Positions 47,000 through 55,224 of a stretch of DNA of 64,000 bases are shown here, piece after piece. The position numbers and the translations under genes are program-made. Source of the DNA: Bacteroidales bacterium (GTDB taxonomy: Bacteria > Bacteroidota > Bacteroidia > Bacteroidales > Tenuifilaceae); assembly GCA_003818205.1 (NCBI GenBank), contig RPRQ01000014.1, positions 19,908 through 83,907 on the forward strand. Reading direction: 5' to 3'. Position 1 is the stretch's first letter; every line of letters begins with the position of its first letter. The notes beneath the pieces were generated by a model. That model was given only the letters and a program-made list of their open reading frames with translations. It searched no databases and was not told the DNA's origin.

Positions 47000-48201
47000 T
47001 AAATCATTTGTTTGTAGAAGTTCTCAAGTTCCTTTGTTAGCTTTGAACTATTGAAGTGTTCAATTGCAAAAATACAAGCTTTTTTGGCAATACCTTCTTT
47101 ATTTGCAGGTTGGCGAATTAAGCCTGTAATCGCTTGAGCGAAATCATTGGGTGTATCAACGATTAAAGCATGTTCATGATTAATGGCATCAATCCCTTCC
47201 ATCCCTATTGTGGTTGTTACGATTACCTTTCCGAATATCATCCCTTCAATAATTTTAACCCTCATTCCACTTCCTGAAAGGATTGGTACAATCAGTATGG
47301 AGTACCTTTTTAAGTATTCGTGAGCGTTTTCTACCTCTCCATGGTATTCAATGTTTGGTGTTTTTTTCAGCCTATCAATTATCGATGCGGGAGCATTCCT
47401 TCCAGCAATATGAAAAAATAAATTTGGAAATTCGGTATATACCTTCGGCCAGACCTCGTTGAGGAACCATAAAAGCCCTTCCTGATTCGGAATCCAATCG
47501 AGAGAGCCTAGAAAGCATGGTTCGTCATTTGATAAACCCTCAATTCTTATAGGTTTCTCAATTGAATAGCCCATTGGTATTGCTGCCGATGGTTTGTTAA
47601 AACCATTTGAACGAAACCAATTCTCATCACGTTTAGAGATTGCAACAAGGGCGTTAACCTGATGCTTAACGCTATTTTCCATTCTTCGAATACGCTTTGA
47701 AAGTAAAAGGTAATATGTTGATTTGAGAATATTTGCTTCATTCTGAGATAATCGAACCCATATTTCATGCTCAATATTATGCGAGCGATAAACTATGGGC
47801 GTATCGGTTTGCTCTCGTATCGTTTTTATGTAAGGGCTCATGTATAAACCTTCGAGTTGAATAATATCGTAGCGATTTGCTTTCAGAATCTCGGTAAGTT
47901 TTTTGGTGTAGCCTGAATCGATGAATCGTTCAATGTTGTATGGTAACTTCGAGAAGAGAAGGTTAATGAAAGCGTTGATGAGGTTAATTTTTGTGTTGAC
48001 TTCAATCAAATTGAAATTTATTAACTGTCTTAACTCTATCGGGATTTGTTCAATTCGGCAGGGGTGTTTTTGTGTTGAAATGGAAAGAATGGTAATACTA
48101 TTCCCCAATTCGGCAAGACCTTCTGCCATACAAAGTGTTGCTAACGAGCTGCCGTCTTTTGCGGGATATGGGGGCTTGTTGGTTAAGAACAGTATTTTCA
48201 T
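46999..48201 (-). CDS. Family 4 (GT-B) glycosyltransferase
   Basis: 400 residues. N-terminal KILFLTNKPPYPAKDGSSLATLCMAEGLAELGN is the usual acceptor-side Rossmann start; the C-terminal donor-binding half shows FLGSLDWIPNQEGLLWFLNEVWP, PNIEYHGEVENAHEYLKRYSILIVPILSGSGMRVKIIEGM, the E-x7-E type region, and TTTIGMEGI. Probably acts in polysaccharide or glycolipid synthesis. It is coupled to the GT2 gene (TAATG overlap) and follows the first LptF/G-family gene by 19 bases. Confidence 0.9.
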   Translation of the reverse strand: MKILFLTNKPPYPAKDGSSLATLCMAEGLAELGNSITILSISTQKHPCRIEQIPIELRQLINFNLIEVNTKINLINAFINLLFSKLPYNIERFIDSGYTKKLTEILKANRYDIIQLEGLYMSPYIKTIREQTDTPIVYRSHNIEHEIWVRLSQNEANILKSTYYLLLSKRIRRMENSVKHQVNALVAISKRDENWFRSNGFNKPSAAIPMGYSIEKPIRIEGLSNDEPCFLGSLDWIPNQEGLLWFLNEVWPKVYTEFPNLFFHIAGRNAPASIIDRLKKTPNIEYHGEVENAHEYLKRYSILIVPILSGSGMRVKIIEGMIFGKVIVTTTIGMEGIDAINHEHALIVDTPNDFAQAITGLIRQPANKEGIAKKACIFAIEHFNSSKLTKELENFYKQMI

Positions 48202-48220
48202 CGGCTAACCCTAAAATGCT

Positions 48221-49696
48221 TTATCTTTTTGGGGACTTCATACCCTTTAGCTTAATATGAATCCTTTTCTGAAAGGTTAAGTACTTTTTAAAGGTTTCGA
48301 TATAAAAGTCTGAATTCATGATAACCGAATCGGTAGTTGCCTTGTAAGATAAGAATATTCCTAGCGGAAGCAGTATGAATGACGAAAGCCACATGCCTGC
48401 GGCAGGATGCCACATCAGCTCGCGGGCAAATTTTTCGCCTGAAATGGTGATTATGTAGTACAGCACAAAGAAAAGTACAGATATTACTGCGGGCATTCCC
48501 AAACCCCCTTTTCTAATAATTGCGCCAAGAGGTGCGCCAATAAAGAAGAATACAAAACAGGCAAATGATAATGCGAATTTTCTGTTCCATTCTATCATAT
48601 GCCTGGCAATGTACTTCCCCTTTGTGAATAGTTCATCGCTCGTGGATGATATAAAACTTTTTGTAGAACGTGCATTAGATATTGCTGACTCAATGATAAC
48701 CTGCTTATCTTTAATTGAAACGGTGTCGAGGATTGAGTCTCCTGAAAAATAATAGGTTATTTTATGAAGCGAATCATTTTGCGCTTGATCATTTTGTTTT
48801 TTAAGGATTGTACTCGCTATTTGTTTTCGGAATGATTCCTCTCTTGTTCTATACTGTCTTATAAGTGAATCTTTTGTTTTTGTAAGTTGATTAAGGTTCA
48901 TGGCCTGAGCACTAGTCTTAAATAAATCCTCATCGGTTCGCTGTAAGCCTTTCCCCTCTAGCTGAAAGTTAATAACCTGTTCATGAAACCGTTGTTTTGT
49001 CGATGGGTGTTTTCGATCTATCATCGCTCTTGAGTTCTCAGCCCTTTCCTCGTATGTATTACCGCTATAAAGGGTTGCAACTAGGCGCTTTTCATCATTG
49101 GTTACCTTGATGTAGCCTGAATCGGCATAGGTAACTATAACATTCCCTTCATTTTTGCTATGATCATAAATCATGATTCTTTGTATCAGGCCTGTCTCAG
49201 GATTCTTTTCACCAATTTTAATACTATAGGTATCATTTATTGTGGTAAAAACACCTTCTCTGATAGCAAGTTCGGGTTTTCGCTGTTTTACGGAGTAGAG
49301 CAGGGTCGATATTTTAAGATTGGTATAGGGTAAAACATTATTAGAAAAAAAGAATGCGCTGATACAGATGATGATGGTGATGAATATAAGTGGACTTAAT
49401 ATTCTAGGCAATGAGATACCTGCCGATTTCATGGCGAGCAGCTCATTGTTTTCGCCAAGATTTCCCATTGTCATCAACGATGCTAGCAGTGTGGATAGCG
49501 GAAGAGCCATAGGGATTAGATTCGATGAGGCGTAAAGCAGTAATTCTGCAATCACCTTCCAATCAAGACCTTTCCCCACAAGGTCGTCAATGTATTTCCA
49601 TAGGAATTGCATCAAAAGAATAAACATGACAATAAAAAATGTCATGACCAAAGGCCCTAAATAGGATTTTAGTATAAATCGATGTAAAGTTTTCAC
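48221..49696 (-). CDS. LptF/LptG (YjgP/YjgQ)-family permease, copy A
   Basis: 491 residues from GTG 49696. Three N-terminal helices (TFFIVMFILLMQFLW; LIPMALPLSTLLASLMTMG; IFITIIICISAFFFSNNVLPY), a periplasmic beta-jellyroll region (about 130-380) and three C-terminal helices. Family members form the LPS-extracting LptBFG ABC permease at the inner membrane. The 'GENNELLAMKSAGISLPRIL' block is the family coupling-helix region. It is a close paralogue of the next gene upstream and shares an operon with two glycosyltransferases, fitting an envelope-lipid role. Confidence 0.9.
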   Translation of the reverse strand: MKTLHRFILKSYLGPLVMTFFIVMFILLMQFLWKYIDDLVGKGLDWKVIAELLLYASSNLIPMALPLSTLLASLMTMGNLGENNELLAMKSAGISLPRILSPLIFITIIICISAFFFSNNVLPYTNLKISTLLYSVKQRKPELAIREGVFTTINDTYSIKIGEKNPETGLIQRIMIYDHSKNEGNVIVTYADSGYIKVTNDEKRLVATLYSGNTYEERAENSRAMIDRKHPSTKQRFHEQVINFQLEGKGLQRTDEDLFKTSAQAMNLNQLTKTKDSLIRQYRTREESFRKQIASTILKKQNDQAQNDSLHKITYYFSGDSILDTVSIKDKQVIIESAISNARSTKSFISSTSDELFTKGKYIARHMIEWNRKFALSFACFVFFFIGAPLGAIIRKGGLGMPAVISVLFFVLYYIITISGEKFARELMWHPAAGMWLSSFILLPLGIFLSYKATTDSVIMNSDFYIETFKKYLTFQKRIHIKLKGMKSPKR

Positions 49697-49728
49697 TTAG
49701 ATTGTTCGGATAATTAGTCCTCCATTGG

Positions 49729-49736
49729 CAAAAGTA
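49729..49736 (-). promoter_or_regulatory. -7 element before permease copy A
   Basis: Minus strand reads TACTTTTG, 33 bases before GTG 49696, within the 89-base gap separating the two permease genes. Copy A therefore probably has its own promoter. Confidence 0.45.
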
Positions 49737-49785
49737 GCTGATTTTTCTAAAAGAACGTTATGTATTATCATGAATGGGGGTAAGT

Positions 49786-51267
49786 CTAAGGTCTTTTATT
49801 TTCTGGGAATATTATACCCTTAACCTTTAAAAGGATACTCTTTTGAAAAGTTAAGTACTTTTTAAAGGTCTCAATGTAAAAGTTCGAGCTCATGATAACC
49901 GAATCGTTAGCTGCCTTGTACGACAAGAATATTCCTAGTGGAAGAAGTATGAAAGAGGATAACCACATGCCTACTGCAGGATTCAACAAGAGATCACGGG
50001 CAAATTTTTCGCCTGAAATCGTGATAATGTAGTACAGTACAAAGAAAAAAACTGAGATTACAGCAGGTGTGCCCAGCCCCCCTTTTCGAATAATTGCGCC
50101 TAGGGGCGCACCGATAAAGAAGAAAACAAAGCATGCAAACGATAGTGAGAATTTTCTGTTCCATTCCATTACATGCTTGGCAATATTCTTCTCTTTTGAA
50201 AAAAGATCATCGCTAGTAGCTGAAATGTAACTTTTTGTAGAACGGGCATTGGATATTGCCGTTTCAACGATAACCTGCTTATCTCTAATAGCCAGCGTAT
50301 CAAAAATTGAGTTAACTGAAAGGGAGTAGGCAATTTTATGAAGCGAATCTTTCCCTTCTTTCTTCTTCTCTTTAAGAATGGTATTCACAATCTGCTTTTG
50401 GAATGCATCCTCTATTTTTTGATACTGCTTTTTAAGGGAATCCTTAGTTCGGGTTAGCTGATTAAGGTTCATGACCTGAGCGTTTGTCTTAAATAAATCA
50501 TCATCGGTTCGCTGTAAGCCCTTCCCCTGTAATTGAAAGTTAATAACCTGTTCATGAAACCGTTGTTTTGTCGATGGGTGTTTTCGGTCTGTCGTTGTTC
50601 TTGAACTCTCAGCCCTTTCCTCGTAGGTGTTACCGCTATAAAGGGTTGCAACTAGGTGCTTTTCATCATTGGTTACCTTGATATAGCCGGAGTCGGCATA
50701 GGTAACTTCTACATTGCCTTCATTCTTGCTATGATTATAAATCATAATTCTTTGCATCAAGTTTGTTTCATTATTCTTCTCTCCAATCTTAATGCTATAG
50801 GTGTCATTTATGGTTGTAAAAACACCTTCTTTTATCGCCAATTCAGGTTTTTGTTGTTTGACGGAGTAGAGCAGGGTTTTCCATTTAAGGTTTGTGTAAG
50901 GCAATACATTGTTAGAGAAGAAGAATGCGCTGATACCTATAAGAATTGTGATCAAAATTAGTGGGTTTAAAATTCTAGGCAATGAGATTCCTGCCGCTTT
51001 CATGGCGAGGAGTTCGTTGTTTTCACCAAGATTTCCCATTGTCATCAATGCTGCAAGCAGTGTAGATAGCGGAAGAGCCATAGGGATTAGATTTGCCGAG
51101 GCAAAGAGGAGGAATTCTGCAATTACTCTCCATTCAAGGCCTTTGCCAACTAGTTCATCGATGTATCTCCATAGGAATTGCATCAAAAGAATAAACATGA
51201 CAATAAAAAACGTCATGACCAAAGGGCCTAAGTAGGATTTAAGAATAAATCGATGTAAAGTTTTCAC
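49786..51267 (-). CDS. LptF/LptG (YjgP/YjgQ)-family permease, copy B
   Basis: 493 residues from GTG 51267. Same layout as copy A and nearly identical to it in the first 130 and last 110 residues; differences concentrate in the periplasmic region around residues 275-350 (for example a KKEGKDSLHK stretch instead of QAQNDSLHK). Bacteria commonly carry one LptF and one LptG that differ strongly; two near-copies in tandem look like a recent duplication. The two could form a homolog pair in a permease, or one may be redundant. Confidence 0.9.
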   Translation of the reverse strand: MKTLHRFILKSYLGPLVMTFFIVMFILLMQFLWRYIDELVGKGLEWRVIAEFLLFASANLIPMALPLSTLLAALMTMGNLGENNELLAMKAAGISLPRILNPLILITILIGISAFFFSNNVLPYTNLKWKTLLYSVKQQKPELAIKEGVFTTINDTYSIKIGEKNNETNLMQRIMIYNHSKNEGNVEVTYADSGYIKVTNDEKHLVATLYSGNTYEERAESSRTTTDRKHPSTKQRFHEQVINFQLQGKGLQRTDDDLFKTNAQVMNLNQLTRTKDSLKKQYQKIEDAFQKQIVNTILKEKKKEGKDSLHKIAYSLSVNSIFDTLAIRDKQVIVETAISNARSTKSYISATSDDLFSKEKNIAKHVMEWNRKFSLSFACFVFFFIGAPLGAIIRKGGLGTPAVISVFFFVLYYIITISGEKFARDLLLNPAVGMWLSSFILLPLGIFLSYKAANDSVIMSSNFYIETFKKYLTFQKSILLKVKGIIFPENKRP

Positions 51268-51353
51268 TTGGATTGGTTTGGTTAATTAAGTCACATTGAT
51301 GAGAATAGATGAATTCTCAAAAAAAATCGCTATAGTACCCCTTGAATGGGCTG

Positions 51354-51752
51354 TTAAACGCCTAGAATTCTCTTTAAATCACCAATTTGGCTATTCCATA
51401 GAGAGATGGCATCCTCTACGTCTTCATTATCGTCGAGCTGTTCAACTACCTGTAGCGATAGTTCACGGGTAAGATCTAGGGGTGATAGTTTGAATGAAAA
51501 GAAATTCTTTGGGTTTGCTCCATCCTTTATCCAACGGAATTTTATACTTTTATTCTCCTTTTTTTCAAGAAGTTCGGCCTTTTGTTGAACATTTTCCCAT
51601 ACGAATGTGAAGGTTTTCCCTGAAAGGTTAACATCATCGGCAAACCACTCTGCCAACCCCGATGGGGTCGATAGCCTGTTGAATAGAAGGTGTGGTGATG
51701 TGTTTATGGTAAACTCTAATTCAATTCTGTTTTTTGTGCTAATCTCTTCCAT
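51354..51752 (-). CDS. START-like / SRPBCC-fold protein
   Basis: 132 residues. The pattern ELEFTINTSPHLLFNRLSTPSGLAEWFADDVNLSGKTFTFVW followed by KKENKSIKFRW and a C-terminal helix (NEDVEDAISLWNSQIGDLKRILG) matches the START-like proteins annotated in Bacteroidota, related to AHSA1. A hydrophobic ligand pocket is expected; ligand unknown. AGAGGAGAGG lies 14-23 bases upstream of the ATG and may be its ribosome-binding site. Confidence 0.8.
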   Translation of the reverse strand: MEEISTKNRIELEFTINTSPHLLFNRLSTPSGLAEWFADDVNLSGKTFTFVWENVQQKAELLEKKENKSIKFRWIKDGANPKNFFSFKLSPLDLTRELSLQVVEQLDDNEDVEDAISLWNSQIGDLKRILGV

Positions 51753-52045
51753 GATTATTATGTGTCCTCTCCTCTATATTTTAAATTGATTTTATATTCT
51801 TAGCTGTCTTTCTATGCAAGGTATAAAAAAAAGAATACGAAGCACTTATATTAAATGTATTTTTATAAACAATTCGCTTTGCTTTAACTTTTTTTAAACA
51901 TTAGGAACTCTTTTAGAAGGTTACTTATTTTATAATTGAAAAGGAAATTCATAATATATCAATAGGATATATCCGTTTTGTAGAAATTGATAGGTTGATA
52001 TCTGTTGGATTGGCTATGAATGATGTAGTTGAAGTATGGTGTGAA
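51753..52045. other. AT-rich gap with no gene seen
   Basis: About 290 AT-rich bases between the START-like gene and the tRNA terminator. No frame, repeat or RNA that I can support. Confidence 0.4.
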
Positions 52046-52077
52046 GTAAAAAAAAAGGGGAACGTGAGTTCCCCTTT
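52046..52077 (-). terminator. tRNA gene terminator
   Basis: AAAGGGGAA (52054-52062) pairs exactly with TTCCCCTTT (52069-52077) around a 6-base loop; on the minus strand nine or more T follow. It starts 2 bases after the tRNA 3' end. Confidence 0.93.
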
Positions 52078-52078
52078 G

Positions 52079-52152
52079 TAGCGAGAGGCGGGAATGATCC
52101 GCCGACCTCATGATTATGAATCATGCGCTCTAACCAGCTGAGCTACCTCGCC
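52079..52152 (-). tRNA. tRNA with CAT anticodon, probably elongator tRNA-Met
   Basis: 74 bases without encoded CCA. The D arm has GCTC/GAGC with GG in the loop; the anticodon stem CATGA/TCATG holds loop TTCATAA, anticodon CAT; the T stem is GGCGG/CCGCC. It lacks the three G-C pairs of initiator anticodon stems. Acceptor pairing begins with G.T at 1-72 instead of the expected A-T, and the T loop is ATCATTC, starting with A instead of T. tRNA-Ile2 (CAT read as lysidine) is the alternative. Confidence 0.9.
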
Positions 52153-52336
52153 ATCAGAATTGAGGTGCAAAACTATAAAATAAATTTAAATCAGCAAGCC
52201 TCGATTTTAAAAATCTAAGTTTTAAAATACTATTTATGGATGATAGTGGGTTTTAGAAAGATCAACCTGAACATAAAATTTGGCATAAACGACACGTCTA
52301 TGCCGATTAGAGAATAAAAACTCAATCATCGTATGA

Positions 52337-53197
52337 CTATTTCTGTTTTTTATTCAATGGAAGTATTCCTGCCATTTCCCCGATAACATTCACTAGCTCT
52401 GTACCTGTTGGGATAACTATTTTAGAATTATTGCCAAGGGAAGCTTCAAGGGCTTCAAGTTTTCTTAGCAATTGGGCATTCCCAATAAAATACTTATCGG
52501 CCGCTTCGTTAACAAGCCTAATGGCTTCGGCTTCGCCTTCAGCATGCAATATTTTGGATTGCTTAAATCCTTCGGCCTCTTTAATCTTGGCACGCTTCAC
52601 CCCATCGGCAACTGTTTCGGCTGCGGTAGCAGAGTCTATTGCGGCTATCTTCTCATTCTCGGCTTTTACCACTTTGTTCATGGTTTCCTGAACATCTTTT
52701 GGTGGGTCAATTTGCTTCAGTTCTGTTCGAACTATCTCAATGCCCCAGCTTTGGGTTTCGTTGTGTAGCGTTTTGTAAAGTTCGGCATTAATTTTCCCTC
52801 TTTCGCTGTTGGCTGATTTTAGCGTGAGCGTACCGATAATATTACGTAGCGTGGTGCGGGCAAGGTTAACAATCTGCCATTTATAATTATTTACATTGTA
52901 AATCGACCCTTTAACGCTCTCTTCGTCCGATTTTACCCTAAAGTAAACCTGGGCATCAACGCTTGCGTTCAGATTATCGTTGGTGATTATCTCTTGCGGT
53001 TCAGCATCAACCATCTGCTCGGTTACATTAACTATGTATAACTTGTCAATAAATGGGATAATCCAATGAAATCCAGGATGAGCAAAGTTATGATACTTTC
53101 CAAGCCTTTCGATTAAACCCCGTTGGGTTGGCCTTATAATTCTTATTCCTAAAAGGAACAGAAATGCTATTGGGAAAATTAGATAGATGTAATTCAT
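52337..53197 (-). CDS. SPFH/stomatin-family membrane protein (QmcA/paraslipin-like)
   Basis: 286 residues. One N-terminal helix (IYLIFPIAFLFLLGIRII), then the SPFH domain with RPTQRGLIERLGKYHNFAHPGFHWIIPFIDKLY, VDAQVYFRVK and ARTTLRNIIGTLTL, then a helical Glu/Ala-rich region (KRAKIKEAEGFKQSKILHAEGEAEAIRLVNEA). Such proteins form ring cages in the membrane and influence membrane proteases. No NfeD partner gene is beside it. Length is typical of the short paraslipin group. Confidence 0.93.
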   Translation of the reverse strand: MNYIYLIFPIAFLFLLGIRIIRPTQRGLIERLGKYHNFAHPGFHWIIPFIDKLYIVNVTEQMVDAEPQEIITNDNLNASVDAQVYFRVKSDEESVKGSIYNVNNYKWQIVNLARTTLRNIIGTLTLKSANSERGKINAELYKTLHNETQSWGIEIVRTELKQIDPPKDVQETMNKVVKAENEKIAAIDSATAAETVADGVKRAKIKEAEGFKQSKILHAEGEAEAIRLVNEAADKYFIGNAQLLRKLEALEASLGNNSKIVIPTGTELVNVIGEMAGILPLNKKQK

Positions 53198-53419
53198 AAC
53201 GGTTAGTTTTATTATTTGTTACAAGATAAGTCTTTTCGTTCACATTTATTACTATTATTCAACCAAATACATAAAATAGCGGCAGATTAATTTAGTAGTA
53301 GTGTTAAAGTATTAATTAGTGGTTGTCTTTAAAGTAAATATTGCCACAAATTATTCGCTTCGCTAAGTTCCGAAGGAATTACCTACAATAATGTTTAAGT
53401 ATGAAAAATGTATTTTTTT

Positions 53420-53449
53420 AATAACCACGCTTTTTATGGCGTGGTTATT
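53420..53449. terminator. 11-bp hairpin without T run
   Basis: AATAACCACGC (53420-53430) pairs exactly with GCGTGGTTATT (53439-53449), loop 8. It could end the leftward transcript of the 96-residue gene, which stops 230 bases away, but no T run follows on either strand. Confidence 0.5.
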
Positions 53450-53524
53450 AATGTATTGACAACTGAAAGCCCTATAAGCCTGCAAATGCATTCAGACCAA
53501 ATGGTTCATTAAATAGTGTTTAAT

Positions 53525-53622
53525 AATATTTTGTAACTATTCAGCAGTAATCGAATTGAACAAAAACAACGAAGACACGCCTGCCGGCCGGCGTGTCTCC
53601 GTGGTGAATAGTTACAATATTT
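53525..53622. repeat. Nested palindromic element
   Basis: An outer inverted repeat, AATATTTTGTAACTATTCA on the left and TGAATAGTTACAATATT on the right (two unpaired bases), encloses an inner hairpin GACACGCC (53574-53581) / GGCGTGTC (53590-53597). Such a nested form resembles a mobile palindromic repeat or cruciform. It lies 58 bases from the end of the 96-residue gene. Confidence 0.6.
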
Positions 53623-53679
53623 TAAATTGTATGGGGTATTCTCTTTAGCAATTTAATATGATGTGTTAATGCAACAACT

Positions 53680-53970
53680 TTAGCTAACACGTCTGGTTAC
53701 TTCAAATTTGCCAGGGCCAGTTTGGATTACAGCAAATTTACTGTATGAGGTACCTGATGATGTATATGGAGTTGCAACAATATCCCCTTCTGGTGTTTTG
53801 ACTGTTGCCGTAATCTTGGTCAATAAGCAAACTCCACGACCATCTGCTGTCCATGTTGTGTTTGGGGTTACAGTGTAATCATCATTGGAGCAGAATAAGC
53901 TCATGTAGCTAACAGTTCCCTTTGCAATAAAGGTGGTTGAGTTAGCAATTGTTACTTTTGGATAAGCCAT
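53680..53970 (-). CDS. Small beta-rich protein of unknown function
   Basis: 96 residues without signal peptide or membrane segment. Rich in Thr, Ser, Tyr and Val with alternating hydrophobic pattern (YPKVTIANSTTFIAKGTVSYM, ITATVKTPEGDIVATPY, SYSKFAVIQTGPGKFEVTR), so probably a beta sandwich. Two cysteines (CSNDD, GVCLLT) might pair. I cannot name the family. It stands alone in about 2 kb of palindrome-rich noncoding DNA, which suggests an independently acquired unit. Coding appears real because of the balanced composition and protein-like pattern. Confidence 0.65.
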   Translation of the reverse strand: MAYPKVTIANSTTFIAKGTVSYMSLFCSNDDYTVTPNTTWTADGRGVCLLTKITATVKTPEGDIVATPYTSSGTSYSKFAVIQTGPGKFEVTRRVS

Positions 53971-54334
53971 AATAATTCTTTTTTAAAATATTTTTTCTTA
54001 CTCGTAAGGCTTTTCAGAATCACGCCTCGTTTTTAGAGTGGTTTCTGAACTCCACTTTTGTGTTAATTTCGCATATATTTGAGGGTGGTCAGCCCTGCTA
54101 TTGAAATTACTCTTTTTAAGAGTTATCTATAATAATTATATTCTTTAACCTATGGAGAAAATTAGGAATATAATTCAATGTCGGTTAATGGATTTAACGC
54201 TGAATCTTGTTTAATACGAATAGTTTGGTCTTTGTTACCTGATAGCATTGTAAAATTCATTATATTAACGTCAGTTCGATGTAAGAAAAATTTTAAATGC
54301 TATATTATCAGTATTTTACTTTATTGGGGAAAGA

Positions 54335-54530
54335 TGGAATATTGCCTGCCTGCATCACCTCTGCGTAGCCGCTTCGGCGGAGCAAGGTCGACAAACAGGG
54401 ATGAAAAAAGTTAGAAGTAATCCCAATATTCCCTGCCTATCGGCAGGCAGGCATCATTGGCTTCGCCGAACTAGCTTCGCTGAGTTCACTACGTTCGGTT
54501 CGCAAGCCCGTGTTCATTCTTCCAAAAGCA
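54335..54530. repeat. REP-like palindrome cluster
   Basis: TGCCTGCCTGC (54343-54353) has its exact reverse complement at 54443-54453. CCTGCC/GGCAGG (54432-54447) makes a local hairpin, and GGAATATTG/CAATATTCC flank the pair. The following stretch has GGCTTCGCC, AGCTTCGCT and GCTTCGGCGG tetraloop-type hairpins in series. This is the look of dispersed extragenic palindromes. A single related CCTGCC hairpin lies at 5574-5591. Confidence 0.65.
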
Positions 54531-54825
54531 CAATATTAGCATTAAAGTGTTAATAGATAATAGTATAATAAGCCATCCTTTATCGAACTCACGTTATATT
54601 AGCATTTTAGCATGAGTTTATTTCTTTGTAGCTCTTCATGATTAATGGGTTTTACCTCAACTGTGGCTAAAGAAAGATGGAAATCACTTTTATCAAAAAT
54701 AAGTTACCTGTTTCGATGCCTTTTAATGTTAAGAAACTACTCAGATTTTTTTGCAGATGTTTTCTTTAGTGGAGAAATGTAAGATTCAGCCATAAAGACC
54801 GTTGATCGCTTTTTTTTCTCGCAAA

Positions 54826-54856
54826 CCTGCCCGCTGTACTTAGGCACTAAGGCAGG
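54826..54856. repeat. CCTGCC/GGCAGG palindrome
   Basis: CCTGCC (54826-54831) and GGCAGG (54851-54856) enclose 19 bases; a further member of the palindrome family in this region. Confidence 0.5.
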
Positions 54857-54946
54857 CGGGGTCGCGAAGAGAGAAATTACATGAGTTAATCTTTTAAGCG
54901 TAGTTCATTAAAACGTTAGCTGTATGACAATTCTTGGTGCAACTTA

Positions 54947-54980
54947 AAGAGGGTGTCTCAAAAGCCCGAGATACCCTCTT
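54947..54980. repeat. 13-bp hairpin, possible terminator or miniature element
   Basis: AAGAGGGTGTCTC (54947-54959) pairs with GAGATACCCTCTT (54968-54980) with one G.T. No T run. GAGGGTGTCTCAAAAG resembles ends of some insertion sequences, but no transposase remnant adjoins. Confidence 0.5.
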
Positions 54981-55224
54981 AAAATTTACACATATACCTA
55001 ATGTGAGTAGATTCCTATATTCAATAGAGATTCAAAAAAAAGAAAATTATATGACAAACCTCTTTCATAAATATTAACTCAATGTTGTTTACTTAAATCG
55101 ACTCTTTCAGGTCTTCCGATTCTGAAGGGTCAATATAATTGGTTAACCTGACAGAGTTCAAAGAACCTGTCAGCGTTTAATAACGCTTAGGTAAACGACA
55201 TTGAATATTAACTTAGGATTAAAT

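Larger units (their letters stand above)
53971..55224. other. Palindrome-rich noncoding region
   Basis: About 1.25 kb without a gene I can support. Contents: a palindrome cluster at 54335-54530, a CCTGCC/GGCAGG unit near 54826-54856, a 13-bp hairpin at 54947-54980, and small inverted repeats CTGACAG/CTGTCAG near 55150 and GCGTT/AACGC near 55178-55191. The cluster is much more G+C-rich than its surroundings. Confidence 0.6.

Noticed and set aside
54178..54414. Open frame of 78 codons on the plus strand
   Set aside because: It runs into the palindrome cluster and has no family features or promoter.
54947..54980. Remnant of an insertion-sequence end
   Set aside because: Only a single hairpin is left with no transposase fragment; a terminator-like or miniature repeat is equally likely.
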